From: Fundidesulfovibrio putealis DSM 16056 | GTDB taxonomy: Bacteria > Desulfobacterota > Desulfovibrionia > Desulfovibrionales > Desulfovibrionaceae | Length of the DNA stretch: 64,000 nucleotides | Direction of reading: 5' to 3' | Assembly (NCBI RefSeq): GCF_000429325.1 | Contig: NZ_AUBQ01000003.1 | Coordinates: 310,001-374,000 of the forward strand | The notes under the pieces: model-generated | Told to the model about the DNA's origin: nothing | What the model saw: only the letters and a program-made list of their open reading frames with translations | Databases searched by the model: none | Position numbers and translations under genes: made by a program | In this document: positions 30,192 through 40,806 of the stretch, piece after piece | Position numbering within the stretch: the stretch's first letter is position 1 | Layout of the letters: every line of letters begins with the position of its first letter

Positions 30192-31250
30192 TCACGCCCG
30201 GCAGTAGAGCACCGTGTCCAGGTGGTCCGGGGAGTGATGCCCCACGTACAGCCGGTACTCCGGCACAAGTTCCCTGACGAAAAGCGGCAGCTCCCACAGA
30301 TCCTGGAACTGGTGGTACAGGCAGATCTGGAGCCTGGGGCGAAAGCGCCGGATGGTCTCTCTCGCGCCTTGCAGCGCGGCCAGTTCCGCGCCCTCGATGT
30401 CCAGCTTGATGAGGTCCAGCCTGTCGATGCCCTCCCGCTTCACGAAACTGTCCAGGGTGAGGGCCTCCACCTGCACGCTCCCCTGGCCTACCCGATTCCC
30501 GTGCGACATGGCGAAGGACTCGAAGAAGGACACCTGCCCGTCCTGGTTCCACAGGGCGGCCCGCACCGGGTGCACGCCCGCGCAGTCCAGGCCGTCCGCG
30601 CAGGCTTGCAGGTGCGCGAAGGATTCGGGCGTGGGTTCGAAGCAGTGGATGTTCCCCTGCGGCCCGGCAGCCTTCAGGAACAGGGCCAGGGTGTCCCCGG
30701 ATGCCGCGCCGCCGTCGACGATGGCATCACCCGCCTGCGCCCTGACCTGCGGATGGGCGTACATGGGGTAGGGGCTCAATGCCGGAAACGGCGTGCCGTA
30801 GAAGCGGAAACGCAGGACGTCGGCGTAGACGCGCCGCGATTCTTCGTCCGCCAGGGAGGCGAGCACCTGCTCGAAGTCCCCGGCGCGTTCGCGCAGAAGG
30901 CGCAGGGGAGGGCGCTCGGCCAGCGCGTCCTGGTAGATGTCGTCAAAGCCCATGGCTGTAAGCTGTGCAAATATTTCCTGCCGGGCGAAGCTGCAAATCA
31001 GCACGGGGAGGTCCGGCGAGTGCGCCCGGAGCGCCTCCGGCGAGATGACCGGCAGGCCGTCCATCACGGTCCCCTGGCGGCAGGGGTTGTTGTCCACGAA
31101 GCATTCCACGCGGATGTTCATGGCTTCGAGCCGCTGCCTGCACCGCCTGCCGCGCTGGCCCGTGCCGAACACGGCGAAGCTTCCGGGCAGCTCCTGCTCG
31201 AAGGGGTTGAAGGGCCTTGGCGTGGCTCGGGCCGTAATGAAGCTCTGCAT
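30192..31250 (-). CDS. FkbM-family methyltransferase
   Basis: A 352-residue SAM-dependent methyltransferase that likely O-methylates a sugar. The N-terminal part (about 25-110) is a Rossmann-like domain with FAVFGTGQRGRRC, typical of glycan-locus FkbM proteins. The catalytic domain (about 165-340) has AIVDGGAASGDTLALFL, IHCFEPTPESF and the FkbM strand LDLIKLDIEGAELAALQGA. The ATG at 31250 has GGAG upstream. It lies next to the Maf-like gene on the same strand, 160 bases apart, and is convergent with the HAD-like gene. The substrate is unknown. Confidence 0.85.
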   Translation of the reverse strand: MQSFITARATPRPFNPFEQELPGSFAVFGTGQRGRRCRQRLEAMNIRVECFVDNNPCRQGTVMDGLPVISPEALRAHSPDLPVLICSFARQEIFAQLTAMGFDDIYQDALAERPPLRLLRERAGDFEQVLASLADEESRRVYADVLRFRFYGTPFPALSPYPMYAHPQVRAQAGDAIVDGGAASGDTLALFLKAAGPQGNIHCFEPTPESFAHLQACADGLDCAGVHPVRAALWNQDGQVSFFESFAMSHGNRVGQGSVQVEALTLDSFVKREGIDRLDLIKLDIEGAELAALQGARETIRRFRPRLQICLYHQFQDLWELPLFVRELVPEYRLYVGHHSPDHLDTVLYCRA

Positions 31251-31410
31251 GGCCGACTCCGGAGGGAAACATTGGCTTGTGGGATGACGCCCGGTGCGGA
31301 AAGCAATTGCCGTGCCGGAACAGGGGGTTGGACTCCTGTCCGGCTGTGCCGGGCCTGGGGCGGAGCCGCGGGTCGCACGGGCCGGAGCGTGAGCCGTACG
31401 CGGACCGGGT

Positions 31411-33210
31411 TCAACCCGGCTGGACTTTGCTGGCTCTCTGGTGCTGATCCCGCAGGATTTTCAGCAGCGCCGCGCACATGGCGTCCATGGCCTCCAGGAA
31501 ATATCTGGCCGCTTCCATTCGCTCGCCGTCGCCTGCGCCCTGGAAATAGGCCGCGTGGAAGCGGGCGTTGTCGAAGTCCCCGAAGCGCTGCAGCATGAAC
31601 GACGTGTTGTCCTTGTCGCTGCCCGCGATGAAGGCGTCCGCCGCTCTCAGGTCCGCTCCAGCCTGGCGCGCGTCGAGCTGTTTGTTCTTCCAGCGCAGCA
31701 TCTCCTGGCGGATGTAATCGAGCACCCGGTCGCGCCTGCCGGTCAGGTCGCTTGTGCCGATGGCCGCGAGCTTCCCGGCCAGTCCGGGGACTTCGGGCAG
31801 CGCCGGGTCGGGGTCGAAGACGATGCCCGGTCCCTTGAGGATGCTCGCCGCGCATAGATTCACCACGGTGAGCCCGGCCTGGCGGATGCGGTCCGCGAAC
31901 CACTGGGCGGCGTCGAAGAAGTTGAGCGTGGTGAACATGGGGCTGCCGTCCGCCGCCGTGACCGGATACAGCTCGGGCCAGCGGCGGGTGAGGGCAAGCT
32001 CCGTGACGCCCGAGGCGTGGGCCTCATGCTGGCTGCCGCGCGCGTAGTTCATGGCCAGGGGATCGGGCGAGGAGAGCTGCACGCCCGCCAGCACCGCCCT
32101 GGCGCAGCCCAGGTACTCGGCCAGGGCGAAGGCTGTGGTGATCACCGACCCGTGCAGCAGCAGCGAGGCCCGCTTGGGGAAGGGCTGGCCGGGGAAATTG
32201 CCGAAGAAGTACGTGCGGCCAAAACACGGCCCGCCCGCTTCCGCGCTTCCTGTCGTGGACAGGCAGTGGGCCGCAAGCCGGGTGCCCGGCAGCGGCGGCA
32301 GGCCCGCCAGGGTGGGCTCGGAGTCGGTGGAGGTGTCGTTTATCACCACGAAGTCCGGGGTGATGCCCGCGCGCAGCAGGGGCTTCACCGCGCTGTTCAC
32401 GGCGATGAGCACGGCCCGGTCGCGGTTGGCGCGGATGAATCCCAGGCTGTCGGCCAGGGCAGGCCCGGCAGCGGCCAGGATGGCCGTGTGCCCGGACAAA
32501 GAGCCCAGAAGGTCCTGGAGCACGCCCCCGGTCAGGCAGGGGGTCAGGTTCTCGTAGAGGTGCTTCAGGCGGTCGTAGACGTAGTCGCGCGTCATGGCGC
32601 GCAGCGGCAGGCCCCGGATGGTGTCCTGACTGTCCAGGCTGTAGATGACGTTGCGGTAGTAGAACAGCTCGATCAGCTCTTCCACGCGGCGCACGTAGCC
32701 GGGCATGGCCGCGGCCAGCTCCGGGATTGCGAAGAACAGCGGGTAGCCAAGGTTGCACATGGCCTCGGGCAGCATGGACAGGAGCGGCACGGCGAGCTGA
32801 TCCGGGTCGCCGCCCACGAAGAACACGCCCCGGTTGGCCAGCTCCCAGGGTTTGACCCCGTCGAGGTATTCGCGCAGCCGGTCGAGGTCCGGCTCGAACA
32901 CCAGGCAGACCCCTTCGCTGCGCGCAAGCGCGGCGTCCAGCTCCGGGGTGTTTCGCGCGCCGATGAACACCAGGAAGCGGGTGCGCGCCTTGGCCTGATC
33001 CAGGGTGGTCCCGGCGGGCGGCGTGGCAAAGACCTCGGGCCCGGCGCCCCCGGCGAAGGGCCGCGCCAGATCGGGCCTGCAATAGTCCCACAGGGCGTTG
33101 TGATGATGGTAGGCGTGGTGCGCGCTCTCCGGATCATCCTGTACGGCGGGCAGGCTCTCTGCGCTCATGGCCAGAAGGCCCAGCTCCTGGAAGACGATCA
33201 GCGATTTCAT
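31411..33210 (-). CDS. Maf/DUF115 motility-associated glycosyltransferase
   Basis: A 599-residue protein of the motility accessory factor group. Members transfer nonulosonic acids to flagellin or are needed for flagellin glycosylation. The DUF115 core (about 210-400) shows AILAAAGPALADSLGFI, AVLIAVNSAVKPLLRAGI and PDFVVINDTSTDSE. A further domain continues to the Lys/Gln-rich C-terminus. The start at 33210 has no convincing ribosome-binding site; an in-frame ATG at 33168 is an alternative. With the divergent GT2 and radical SAM genes it forms a probable flagellin or surface-glycan island. Confidence 0.8.
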   Translation of the reverse strand: MKSLIVFQELGLLAMSAESLPAVQDDPESAHHAYHHHNALWDYCRPDLARPFAGGAGPEVFATPPAGTTLDQAKARTRFLVFIGARNTPELDAALARSEGVCLVFEPDLDRLREYLDGVKPWELANRGVFFVGGDPDQLAVPLLSMLPEAMCNLGYPLFFAIPELAAAMPGYVRRVEELIELFYYRNVIYSLDSQDTIRGLPLRAMTRDYVYDRLKHLYENLTPCLTGGVLQDLLGSLSGHTAILAAAGPALADSLGFIRANRDRAVLIAVNSAVKPLLRAGITPDFVVINDTSTDSEPTLAGLPPLPGTRLAAHCLSTTGSAEAGGPCFGRTYFFGNFPGQPFPKRASLLLHGSVITTAFALAEYLGCARAVLAGVQLSSPDPLAMNYARGSQHEAHASGVTELALTRRWPELYPVTAADGSPMFTTLNFFDAAQWFADRIRQAGLTVVNLCAASILKGPGIVFDPDPALPEVPGLAGKLAAIGTSDLTGRRDRVLDYIRQEMLRWKNKQLDARQAGADLRAADAFIAGSDKDNTSFMLQRFGDFDNARFHAAYFQGAGDGERMEAARYFLEAMDAMCAALLKILRDQHQRASKVQPG

Positions 33211-33260
33211 TTCGCGAGCCTATCCCATGGCTCCCTCGGAAGGCAACCGATTGCCTTGCG

Positions 33261-33275
33261 GGAGTGCTTCTTGCA
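33261..33275 (+). promoter_or_regulatory. Candidate sigma54 promoter for GT2-radical SAM operon
   Basis: GG (33261-33262) and GC (33273-33274) are ten bases apart, with TTGCA at the -12 side. The -24 side is poor. It lies in the 130-base divergent gap, next to a hairpin AAGGCAA/TTGCCTT (33240-33257). Weak evidence. Confidence 0.25.
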
Positions 33276-33340
33276 ATATGCCGGGAACGCGGCGGATTTT
33301 GCCGCGCCCCGACCAGAACCCGAACCCCAGGCGGAGACGC

Positions 33341-34150
33341 ATGAAAGCATCGGTTGTGGTGCCGACCTTCAACCAGGCAAAATATCTGGCGGCATGCCTG
33401 GACTCCCTGTGGTTCCAGGATCACACGGACCTGGAGATCATCGTGGTGAACGACGGCTCCACCGACGACACCCAGGCCGTGCTGGCGGATTATCAGCGCC
33501 GTCTGGAGTCGGACAGCGTCTCCTTCGCCAGCTTCTACGAACCGGACACCGACGTGCTTAAGCGCGTGCATCATCCGCGCTATCCCTCGGCTGGGCGCGC
33601 GCTCACGGTCATCACCCACCCGGAGAACCGAGGGCTGGCTGCAGCCTTGAACACGGGATTCGCGGCCTGCGCGGGCGAGGCCTGCACCTACGTGCCCTCG
33701 GACGACTGGTGCATGCCGCACATGATCTCAACGCTCGCGCGGGCGCTCGAAGCCACCCCGGCGGATTTCGCCTTTGCTGACATGCTCATCGTGGACGACG
33801 CCTTCCGGGTGGTCAGGCGTTTCGATCTGCCGGAATACAGCTTCCGCCGCTCCTTCGCGGACTGGTACCTGTGCGGGGACGCCAAGCTCTACCGCCGCGC
33901 GCTGCATGAGCGTCACGGCTTCTACGACGAAGCGCTCCTGGCGCACGACCACGACCTGTTTCTGCGCTTCGCCATGGGCGGCGCGCGCTTCACCCACGTG
34001 TCGCAGGCGCTGTTCGCCAAGCGCGACCACGCCGGGGGGCGCGAGGTGCACATCCACGCGCCGCAGAACTGGCAGCGCCTGATAAACGAATCCAAGGCCC
34101 TGGTGCTAAAGGCGCGGGCGCACCTGGACGAGACGGAGGGCAGAGCGTGA
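33341..34150 (+). CDS. Family 2 glycosyltransferase
   Basis: A 269-residue cytoplasmic inverting glycosyltransferase with a GT-A fold. The N-terminus ASVVVPTFNQAKYLAACLDSL and the nucleotide-binding strand LEIIVVNDGSTDDT are classic. A second acidic patch (TYVPSDDW) stands for the metal-binding DxD. A loop of about 30 residues between NDGSTDDT and NRGLAAALNTG (DSVSFASFYEPDTDVLKRVH) is longer than usual. The ATG at 33341 has GGCGGAG upstream. Its stop overlaps the GTG start of the radical SAM gene, so the two are coupled. Donor and acceptor sugars are unknown. Confidence 0.88.
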   Translation: MKASVVVPTFNQAKYLAACLDSLWFQDHTDLEIIVVNDGSTDDTQAVLADYQRRLESDSVSFASFYEPDTDVLKRVHHPRYPSAGRALTVITHPENRGLAAALNTGFAACAGEACTYVPSDDWCMPHMISTLARALEATPADFAFADMLIVDDAFRVVRRFDLPEYSFRRSFADWYLCGDAKLYRRALHERHGFYDEALLAHDHDLFLRFAMGGARFTHVSQALFAKRDHAGGREVHIHAPQNWQRLINESKALVLKARAHLDETEGRA

Positions 34151-35430
34151 CCAGCCCCGATTCCTCAAAAGCGGCTCAGGCCGAAAAGCCAGCCGGAAAC
34201 GGCGGCGTGGCAACCGAAACGCCAGACCATTACCTGCACCAGCCCGGCGCGCCCGCCCGCAGCGGCGTCCTGGACCTGGGGCTCAAGTGCGTGCACTCCT
34301 GCCGCTTCTGCTACTACTCCTTCTTTGAGGGCTCGGAAGACCAGTTCGCGCCGCTTCGCAAGGCCGGGCTGCGCGCCACGGCGGACTGCAAGGAGATCCT
34401 GCGCCTGTTCAAGGAGCAGGGTTTCAAGCGCTTCGACGTCACCGGGGGCGAACCCACCCTGCACGAGGACCTGGCCGAGATCATCCGCTACGCCCACGAC
34501 GAGCTTGGCCTGTCCTCGCGGGTCATCACCCTGGGGCAGCTTCTGGGCAAGCCCGGAAAGCGTTGCGCCAAGTATCTGCTGGACGACCTGCTGGATGCCG
34601 GATTGTCGGATTTTCTCTTCTCCCTGCACGCAGTGGACGAGGCCGTGTTCAAGGACTTCACCGGAGGAAGCTTCGAGCGCCTGCGCCGGGTGATGAGCCA
34701 TCTGGACCGCGAGGGCATCCAGTACGGGGCCAACTCCGTGGTGTTTCGGGGCAACACCCCAATGCTTGAGGACATCGCCCGCGTCAGCAGCGACCACGGC
34801 GTGTTCCAGCACAACTTCATCCTGTTCAACGCCTACCACGCCTGGTCCGGCTCGGCCAAGGCCGCAGGCGTGCAGGAGTCCTACCGGGCCATCGAGCCCA
34901 GACTCTCGCGGGCCGTGGAGATACTCACGCGTGCGGGCGTGGCCGTGAACATCCGCTACGCGCCGCTGTGCGCCTTTCCGGAGCTGCGCAGGCACGTGGT
35001 CGGCGTGATGGGCCAGCAGTTCGACCCCTACGAGTGGCGAAACCGGGCCTGCAACCCGGACCGCGAACCGGCCTACTGCGCCCAGGCCGTGGAGCTGCCG
35101 CCGGACGGCGTGAGGCCGCCGCACGTGTATGTGCCCCTGGAAGAGACGCTGGAGAACGGCGTGAGGCTGATCGGGCGGCGAGGCGAAGCCTTCACGGTGT
35201 TCGCAGAAGCCTGCGGCGGATGCGCGGCGCGCGGGGCCTGCGACGGCCTGAATCGGGGGTACCTGGAACTCTACGGCGACGGGGAGCTGCGGCCGTTCGC
35301 GTCCCTGGAGACGCGCGGGCCGCTGCTTCAGGACCGCCTGGACTACCAGCGGGCCTTCGTGGTGAAGCTCGGCCAGAAGGCGGACATGAGGGGGCTGATC
35401 GCCCAGGCCGGGGGCGGCGGGCAGGGGTGA
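34147..35430 (+). CDS. Radical SAM enzyme with C-terminal Cys cluster
   Basis: A 427-residue radical SAM protein starting with GTG in a GTGA overlap. The [4Fe-4S]-SAM motif is C48-x3-C52-x2-C55 (CVHSCRFCYY), followed by the glycine motif DVTGGEPTLHEDL. A C-terminal set CGGCAARGAC near residue 360 suggests an auxiliary cluster or SPASM-like partial domain. Translational coupling to a GT2 glycosyltransferase suggests modification of a sugar or of the glycosylated product. The exact reaction is not deducible. It ends before a bidirectional terminator. Confidence 0.85.
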   Translation: MTSPDSSKAAQAEKPAGNGGVATETPDHYLHQPGAPARSGVLDLGLKCVHSCRFCYYSFFEGSEDQFAPLRKAGLRATADCKEILRLFKEQGFKRFDVTGGEPTLHEDLAEIIRYAHDELGLSSRVITLGQLLGKPGKRCAKYLLDDLLDAGLSDFLFSLHAVDEAVFKDFTGGSFERLRRVMSHLDREGIQYGANSVVFRGNTPMLEDIARVSSDHGVFQHNFILFNAYHAWSGSAKAAGVQESYRAIEPRLSRAVEILTRAGVAVNIRYAPLCAFPELRRHVVGVMGQQFDPYEWRNRACNPDREPAYCAQAVELPPDGVRPPHVYVPLEETLENGVRLIGRRGEAFTVFAEACGGCAARGACDGLNRGYLELYGDGELRPFASLETRGPLLQDRLDYQRAFVVKLGQKADMRGLIAQAGGGGQG

Positions 35431-35464
35431 TTTCGAGACGGGATGTACATGGAGAATGAACTAA

Positions 35465-35488
35465 AAAGGGGGGCTTTCGCCCCCCTTT
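35465..35488. terminator. Bidirectional terminator between radical SAM gene and secA
   Basis: AAAGGGGGGC (35465-35474) and GCCCCCCTTT (35479-35488) form a ten-base stem around TTTC. On the minus strand a run of five T follows, giving a strong secA terminator; on the plus strand the TTT is shorter. Confidence 0.85.
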
Positions 35489-35508
35489 CAATATCGCGTC
35501 AGTAGCCG

Positions 35509-38022
<2,514 letters not shown>

Positions 38023-38039
38023 TGTGTCTCCTTGAGGGT

Positions 38040-38072
38040 GGGGCGATGGCCCCAGGCCCGGCTCAGCCGGGC
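38040..38072. other. Twin hairpins across the glcF stop and secA leader
   Basis: GCCCGGCT/AGCCGGGC (38056-38072) contains the TGA stop of the iron-sulfur gene at its tip, and GGGGC/GCCCC (38040-38053) follows before the secA ribosome-binding site. No T-run is present. They may attenuate or process read-through into secA. Confidence 0.4.
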
Positions 38073-39304
38073 GAGCGCAGCGTAGTGTCCTGCGCCGTAT
38101 CTATAATTTCCAGCCAGTGTCCTACGCCGACCCCTTGGGGCGCGTTGGCGCGCAGCTGTATGACGCAACCGGAGCATCCGGTGAGTATCTGCTCGCCGGG
38201 GCGCGGTCCATAAAATTCCATGCAGCTTCGGGCCACCTGGTCAGATAACTCCGGGGCGGAGAGCTTGAGCGATCCGCCGAAGCCGCAGCACAGGTTCTTT
38301 CTGGTGCGGGCCACCAGCCTGTCGCCAAGCACCGTCTTCAGAAAATCCAGGTCCTGGCCGCCGCCCGCGCCGTGGCAGGGGGCATGGTAGTGGATTTTGT
38401 CGGGCGCGACGGGCAGAAATTCGTACTCCACCCGCGAGGCCAGGGTGGAAAAGGGAACAAGCCCCGCAAGCCAGAGGTCCTGCTCGCCGGGCTGCCAGCC
38501 CAGATCGCGCGCGGCGTAGGCGCGCAGGCCGCAGCGGCAGGTGGCGCAGAAGCTCATGAGCTCCGGGCGCCCGGCCTCGCGCCATGCCTGGATGTTGTGC
38601 AGCTGCATGCCGCGCTGGGCGTCCATGAGGCCCGCGTGGCCGAGCGTGCAGCCGCAGCAGGCGAAGTCGGGCTGCGGGAGCACCGTGAACCCAAGGCCGG
38701 ACAGCAGGGCCGAGGCGGTCCGGGTCCAGTGGGGCTGCACGTGGGACCCGACACAGCCGGGGAAGAGTACGGCTTTGCGGCCCATCCCGCAAGCATCGAA
38801 GCGCACGGGCCTGAGCCAGGGTTCGAGCCGCGCGCGCTGGTCCATGGCCGCTAGCCCGCTTATGGCCGCGTAGTTCCGGGCGAAGCGGGGCGCGAAGCGC
38901 GTCAGGGTGACCATGAGCGGCCAGAGCACCCCGGCCTTCTCCACCCAAGTGCGCCACAGGCGCGATTCCAGGTTCGGATGCGCGGCCTTCAGGCCCGACA
39001 GCAGGTCCGGCGCGCAGAGCTTCATGGGGCAGGCCTTCTCGCACTTGCCGCAGGAGAGGCACTTTCCGGCCAGCTCCACCACGGCCTTCTCCGCCAGTTC
39101 GGGGGATGCCTGCCCGGCCAGGGACGTAAGCTGCTGGGCCAGGAAGAACTTGGCCTTGGGCGAGAGCTCCTCGCGCCCCGTGGCCGCGAACAGCGGGCAG
39201 ACCTCCAGGCATTTGCCGCACAGGATGCAGGGGGAGGGCTTGGCTTTGGGGCCGTCCGGGCTGTGGTCGCAGTGCAGGCCGCCCGGCTTGTTCGTAAGGT
39301 CCAT
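38063..39304 (-). CDS. D-lactate/glycolate dehydrogenase iron-sulfur subunit
   Basis: A 413-residue GlcF/LutA-like electron-transfer subunit. Two [4Fe-4S] motifs lie at the N-terminus ([12 protein letters not shown] and [12 protein letters not shown]), followed by two CCG domains ([12 protein letters not shown] and [11 protein letters not shown]) that bind further clusters. It takes electrons from the FAD subunit (next gene upstream on the same strand) and passes them to the quinone pool or a membrane complex. In Desulfovibrio this pair oxidises D-lactate. A palindrome lies 73 bases upstream, so it may have its own promoter. A glycolate substrate remains possible. Confidence 0.88.
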   Translation of the reverse strand: MDLTNKPGGLHCDHSPDGPKAKPSPCILCGKCLEVCPLFAATGREELSPKAKFFLAQQLTSLAGQASPELAEKAVVELAGKCLSCGKCEKACPMKLCAPDLLSGLKAAHPNLESRLWRTWVEKAGVLWPLMVTLTRFAPRFARNYAAISGLAAMDQRARLEPWLRPVRFDACGMGRKAVLFPGCVGSHVQPHWTRTASALLSGLGFTVLPQPDFACCGCTLGHAGLMDAQRGMQLHNIQAWREAGRPELMSFCATCRCGLRAYAARDLGWQPGEQDLWLAGLVPFSTLASRVEYEFLPVAPDKIHYHAPCHGAGGGQDLDFLKTVLGDRLVARTRKNLCCGFGGSLKLSAPELSDQVARSCMEFYGPRPGEQILTGCSGCVIQLRANAPQGVGVGHWLEIIDTAQDTTLRSPG

Positions 39305-39376
39305 CAGGGGAAACGTCCTCGAAAATCGTCAAGGCAGTTTACACGGCTGGTCAGGGAGAACCAACCATTGAAGTAT

Positions 39377-39396
39377 GAAAACATGTTCATGTTTTC
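39377..39396. promoter_or_regulatory. GAAAACATG/CATGTTTTC palindrome, likely operator
   Basis: Nine-base arms with a two-base spacer in the gap between the FAD and iron-sulfur subunit genes. The short spacer favours a dimeric regulator site over an RNA hairpin. It lies upstream of the iron-sulfur gene and may bind a GntR-type lactate regulator; this is inference. Confidence 0.45.
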
Positions 39397-39409
39397 CTGG
39401 GGCGCAACG

Positions 39410-40792
39410 CTAGTACGCCTTTCCGGGGTTCATGATGCCGTGCGGGTCCAGCGCGAACTTTACGGCCTGCATGGCCGCCACGGCCTCGGGGCCGCGCATG
39501 CGCGAAAGCCAGGCCAGCTTGGTGAGCCCCACGCCGTGCTCGCCGGAGATGGTCCCGCCAAGCGCGATGGTCATCTCCAGCACGGCCTGCTTGGCGTCCA
39601 GGGCGCGGCGGGCCTGATCGGCGTCCGAGGCGTCGTGCATGATGTTCACGTGCAGGTTGCCGTCGCCCAGGTGCCCGAAGGCCAGGATGGTCAAGGACAG
39701 CCCGCGCCCGATCTCCCGGATGCGGCGCACGGCCTCCCCCACGGAGCCGCGTGGCACGGCGATGTCGTCCGAGAGCTTGTCCGGCCCGTACTGGTAGGCC
39801 CCCTGGTTGATCTGGCGGCGTGGCTCCCACAGGGCTTCCTCGTCCTGCGGGGTGCGCGCCTTCTGCAAAAATGCCGGGCGCAGGGGCTCCACGGCGCGCA
39901 GCAGGCGGGACAGATCCGCCCGGACCGCCTCCTCGGAGCCGTCGATGGCCAGCAGAAGCGCCGCCTTGGAGCCGTCCGGCCAGGGCGTGGGGCCGAGCTT
40001 GCCCAGGGCGAACAGCACCTCGGCGGGCAGAAACTCCAGGGCCGTGGGCAGGATTCCCGCGGCGAACACGGCCTTGGCCGCGCCGATGGCCGCTTCCTCG
40101 GAGGCGAACACCGCCAGGAGCGAGGCGCTGGCCTCGGGCAGGGGGATGAGCTTCAGCGTGGCCTGGGTGATGAGCGCAAGCGTGCCCTCGGAGCCCACCA
40201 GCAGGCGCGTGAGGTCGAGCCCCGCCACGTCCTTGTGGCAGCGCGAGCCTGTTCGCAGCACGCTGCCGCCGGGCAGGACCGCCGTCAGGCCAAGCACCCA
40301 GTCGCGGGTGGTGCCGTACTTCACGGCGCGCATGCCCCCGGCGTTCTGGGCCAGGTTGCCGCCGATACTGGAGAAGCGCGCGCTGGCCGGGTCCGGCGCG
40401 TAGAGGAGCCCCTGGGCCTTGCAGGCGTCCTGGAGGTCCCCGGTGGCTACGCCGGGCTGACACACGCACAGGAAATCGTCGGTGGAGATGTCCAGGATGC
40501 GATTCAGGCGCGAGGTGCTGACCACGATGCCGGGCGCGAGCGGCACGCAGCCGCCCACCACGTTGGTGCCGCGCCCGCGCGGATAAATGGGCACGCGCTC
40601 CAGGTGCGCGAGCTTCAGAAGCTCGGCGGCCTGTTCGGTGCTCTCCGGGCGCACCACGGCGGCGGGGCTTGCGTGTTTGCGGCTGGCGTCCGCGCCGAAA
40701 ACGGCTGTCTCTTCCGGCGAGACGAGCAGGGCGTCGCCGGGAAACAGCGCCTCCAGGGCGCGCAGGACTGAGGGGGGGAGTGCCGGTTTCAT
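39410..40792 (-). CDS. FAD-linked D-lactate/glycolate dehydrogenase
   Basis: A 460-residue VAO/GlcD-family flavoprotein. The PCMH FAD-binding domain covers about 35-215, with PRGRGTNVVGGCVPL and SSIGGNLAQNAGGMRAVKYG. The substrate domain includes FGHLGDGNLHVNIM and the C-terminal motif GTISGEHGVGLTK with the catalytic histidine region. It oxidises D-lactate (or glycolate) and feeds the iron-sulfur partner. The ATG at 40792 has only a weak upstream site. Fourteen bases separate it from the upstream disulfide-reductase-like gene, suggesting one operon. Confidence 0.88.
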   Translation of the reverse strand: MKPALPPSVLRALEALFPGDALLVSPEETAVFGADASRKHASPAAVVRPESTEQAAELLKLAHLERVPIYPRGRGTNVVGGCVPLAPGIVVSTSRLNRILDISTDDFLCVCQPGVATGDLQDACKAQGLLYAPDPASARFSSIGGNLAQNAGGMRAVKYGTTRDWVLGLTAVLPGGSVLRTGSRCHKDVAGLDLTRLLVGSEGTLALITQATLKLIPLPEASASLLAVFASEEAAIGAAKAVFAAGILPTALEFLPAEVLFALGKLGPTPWPDGSKAALLLAIDGSEEAVRADLSRLLRAVEPLRPAFLQKARTPQDEEALWEPRRQINQGAYQYGPDKLSDDIAVPRGSVGEAVRRIREIGRGLSLTILAFGHLGDGNLHVNIMHDASDADQARRALDAKQAVLEMTIALGGTISGEHGVGLTKLAWLSRMRGPEAVAAMQAVKFALDPHGIMNPGKAY

Positions 40793-40806
40793 GTGGTGCG
40801 TGGAAC

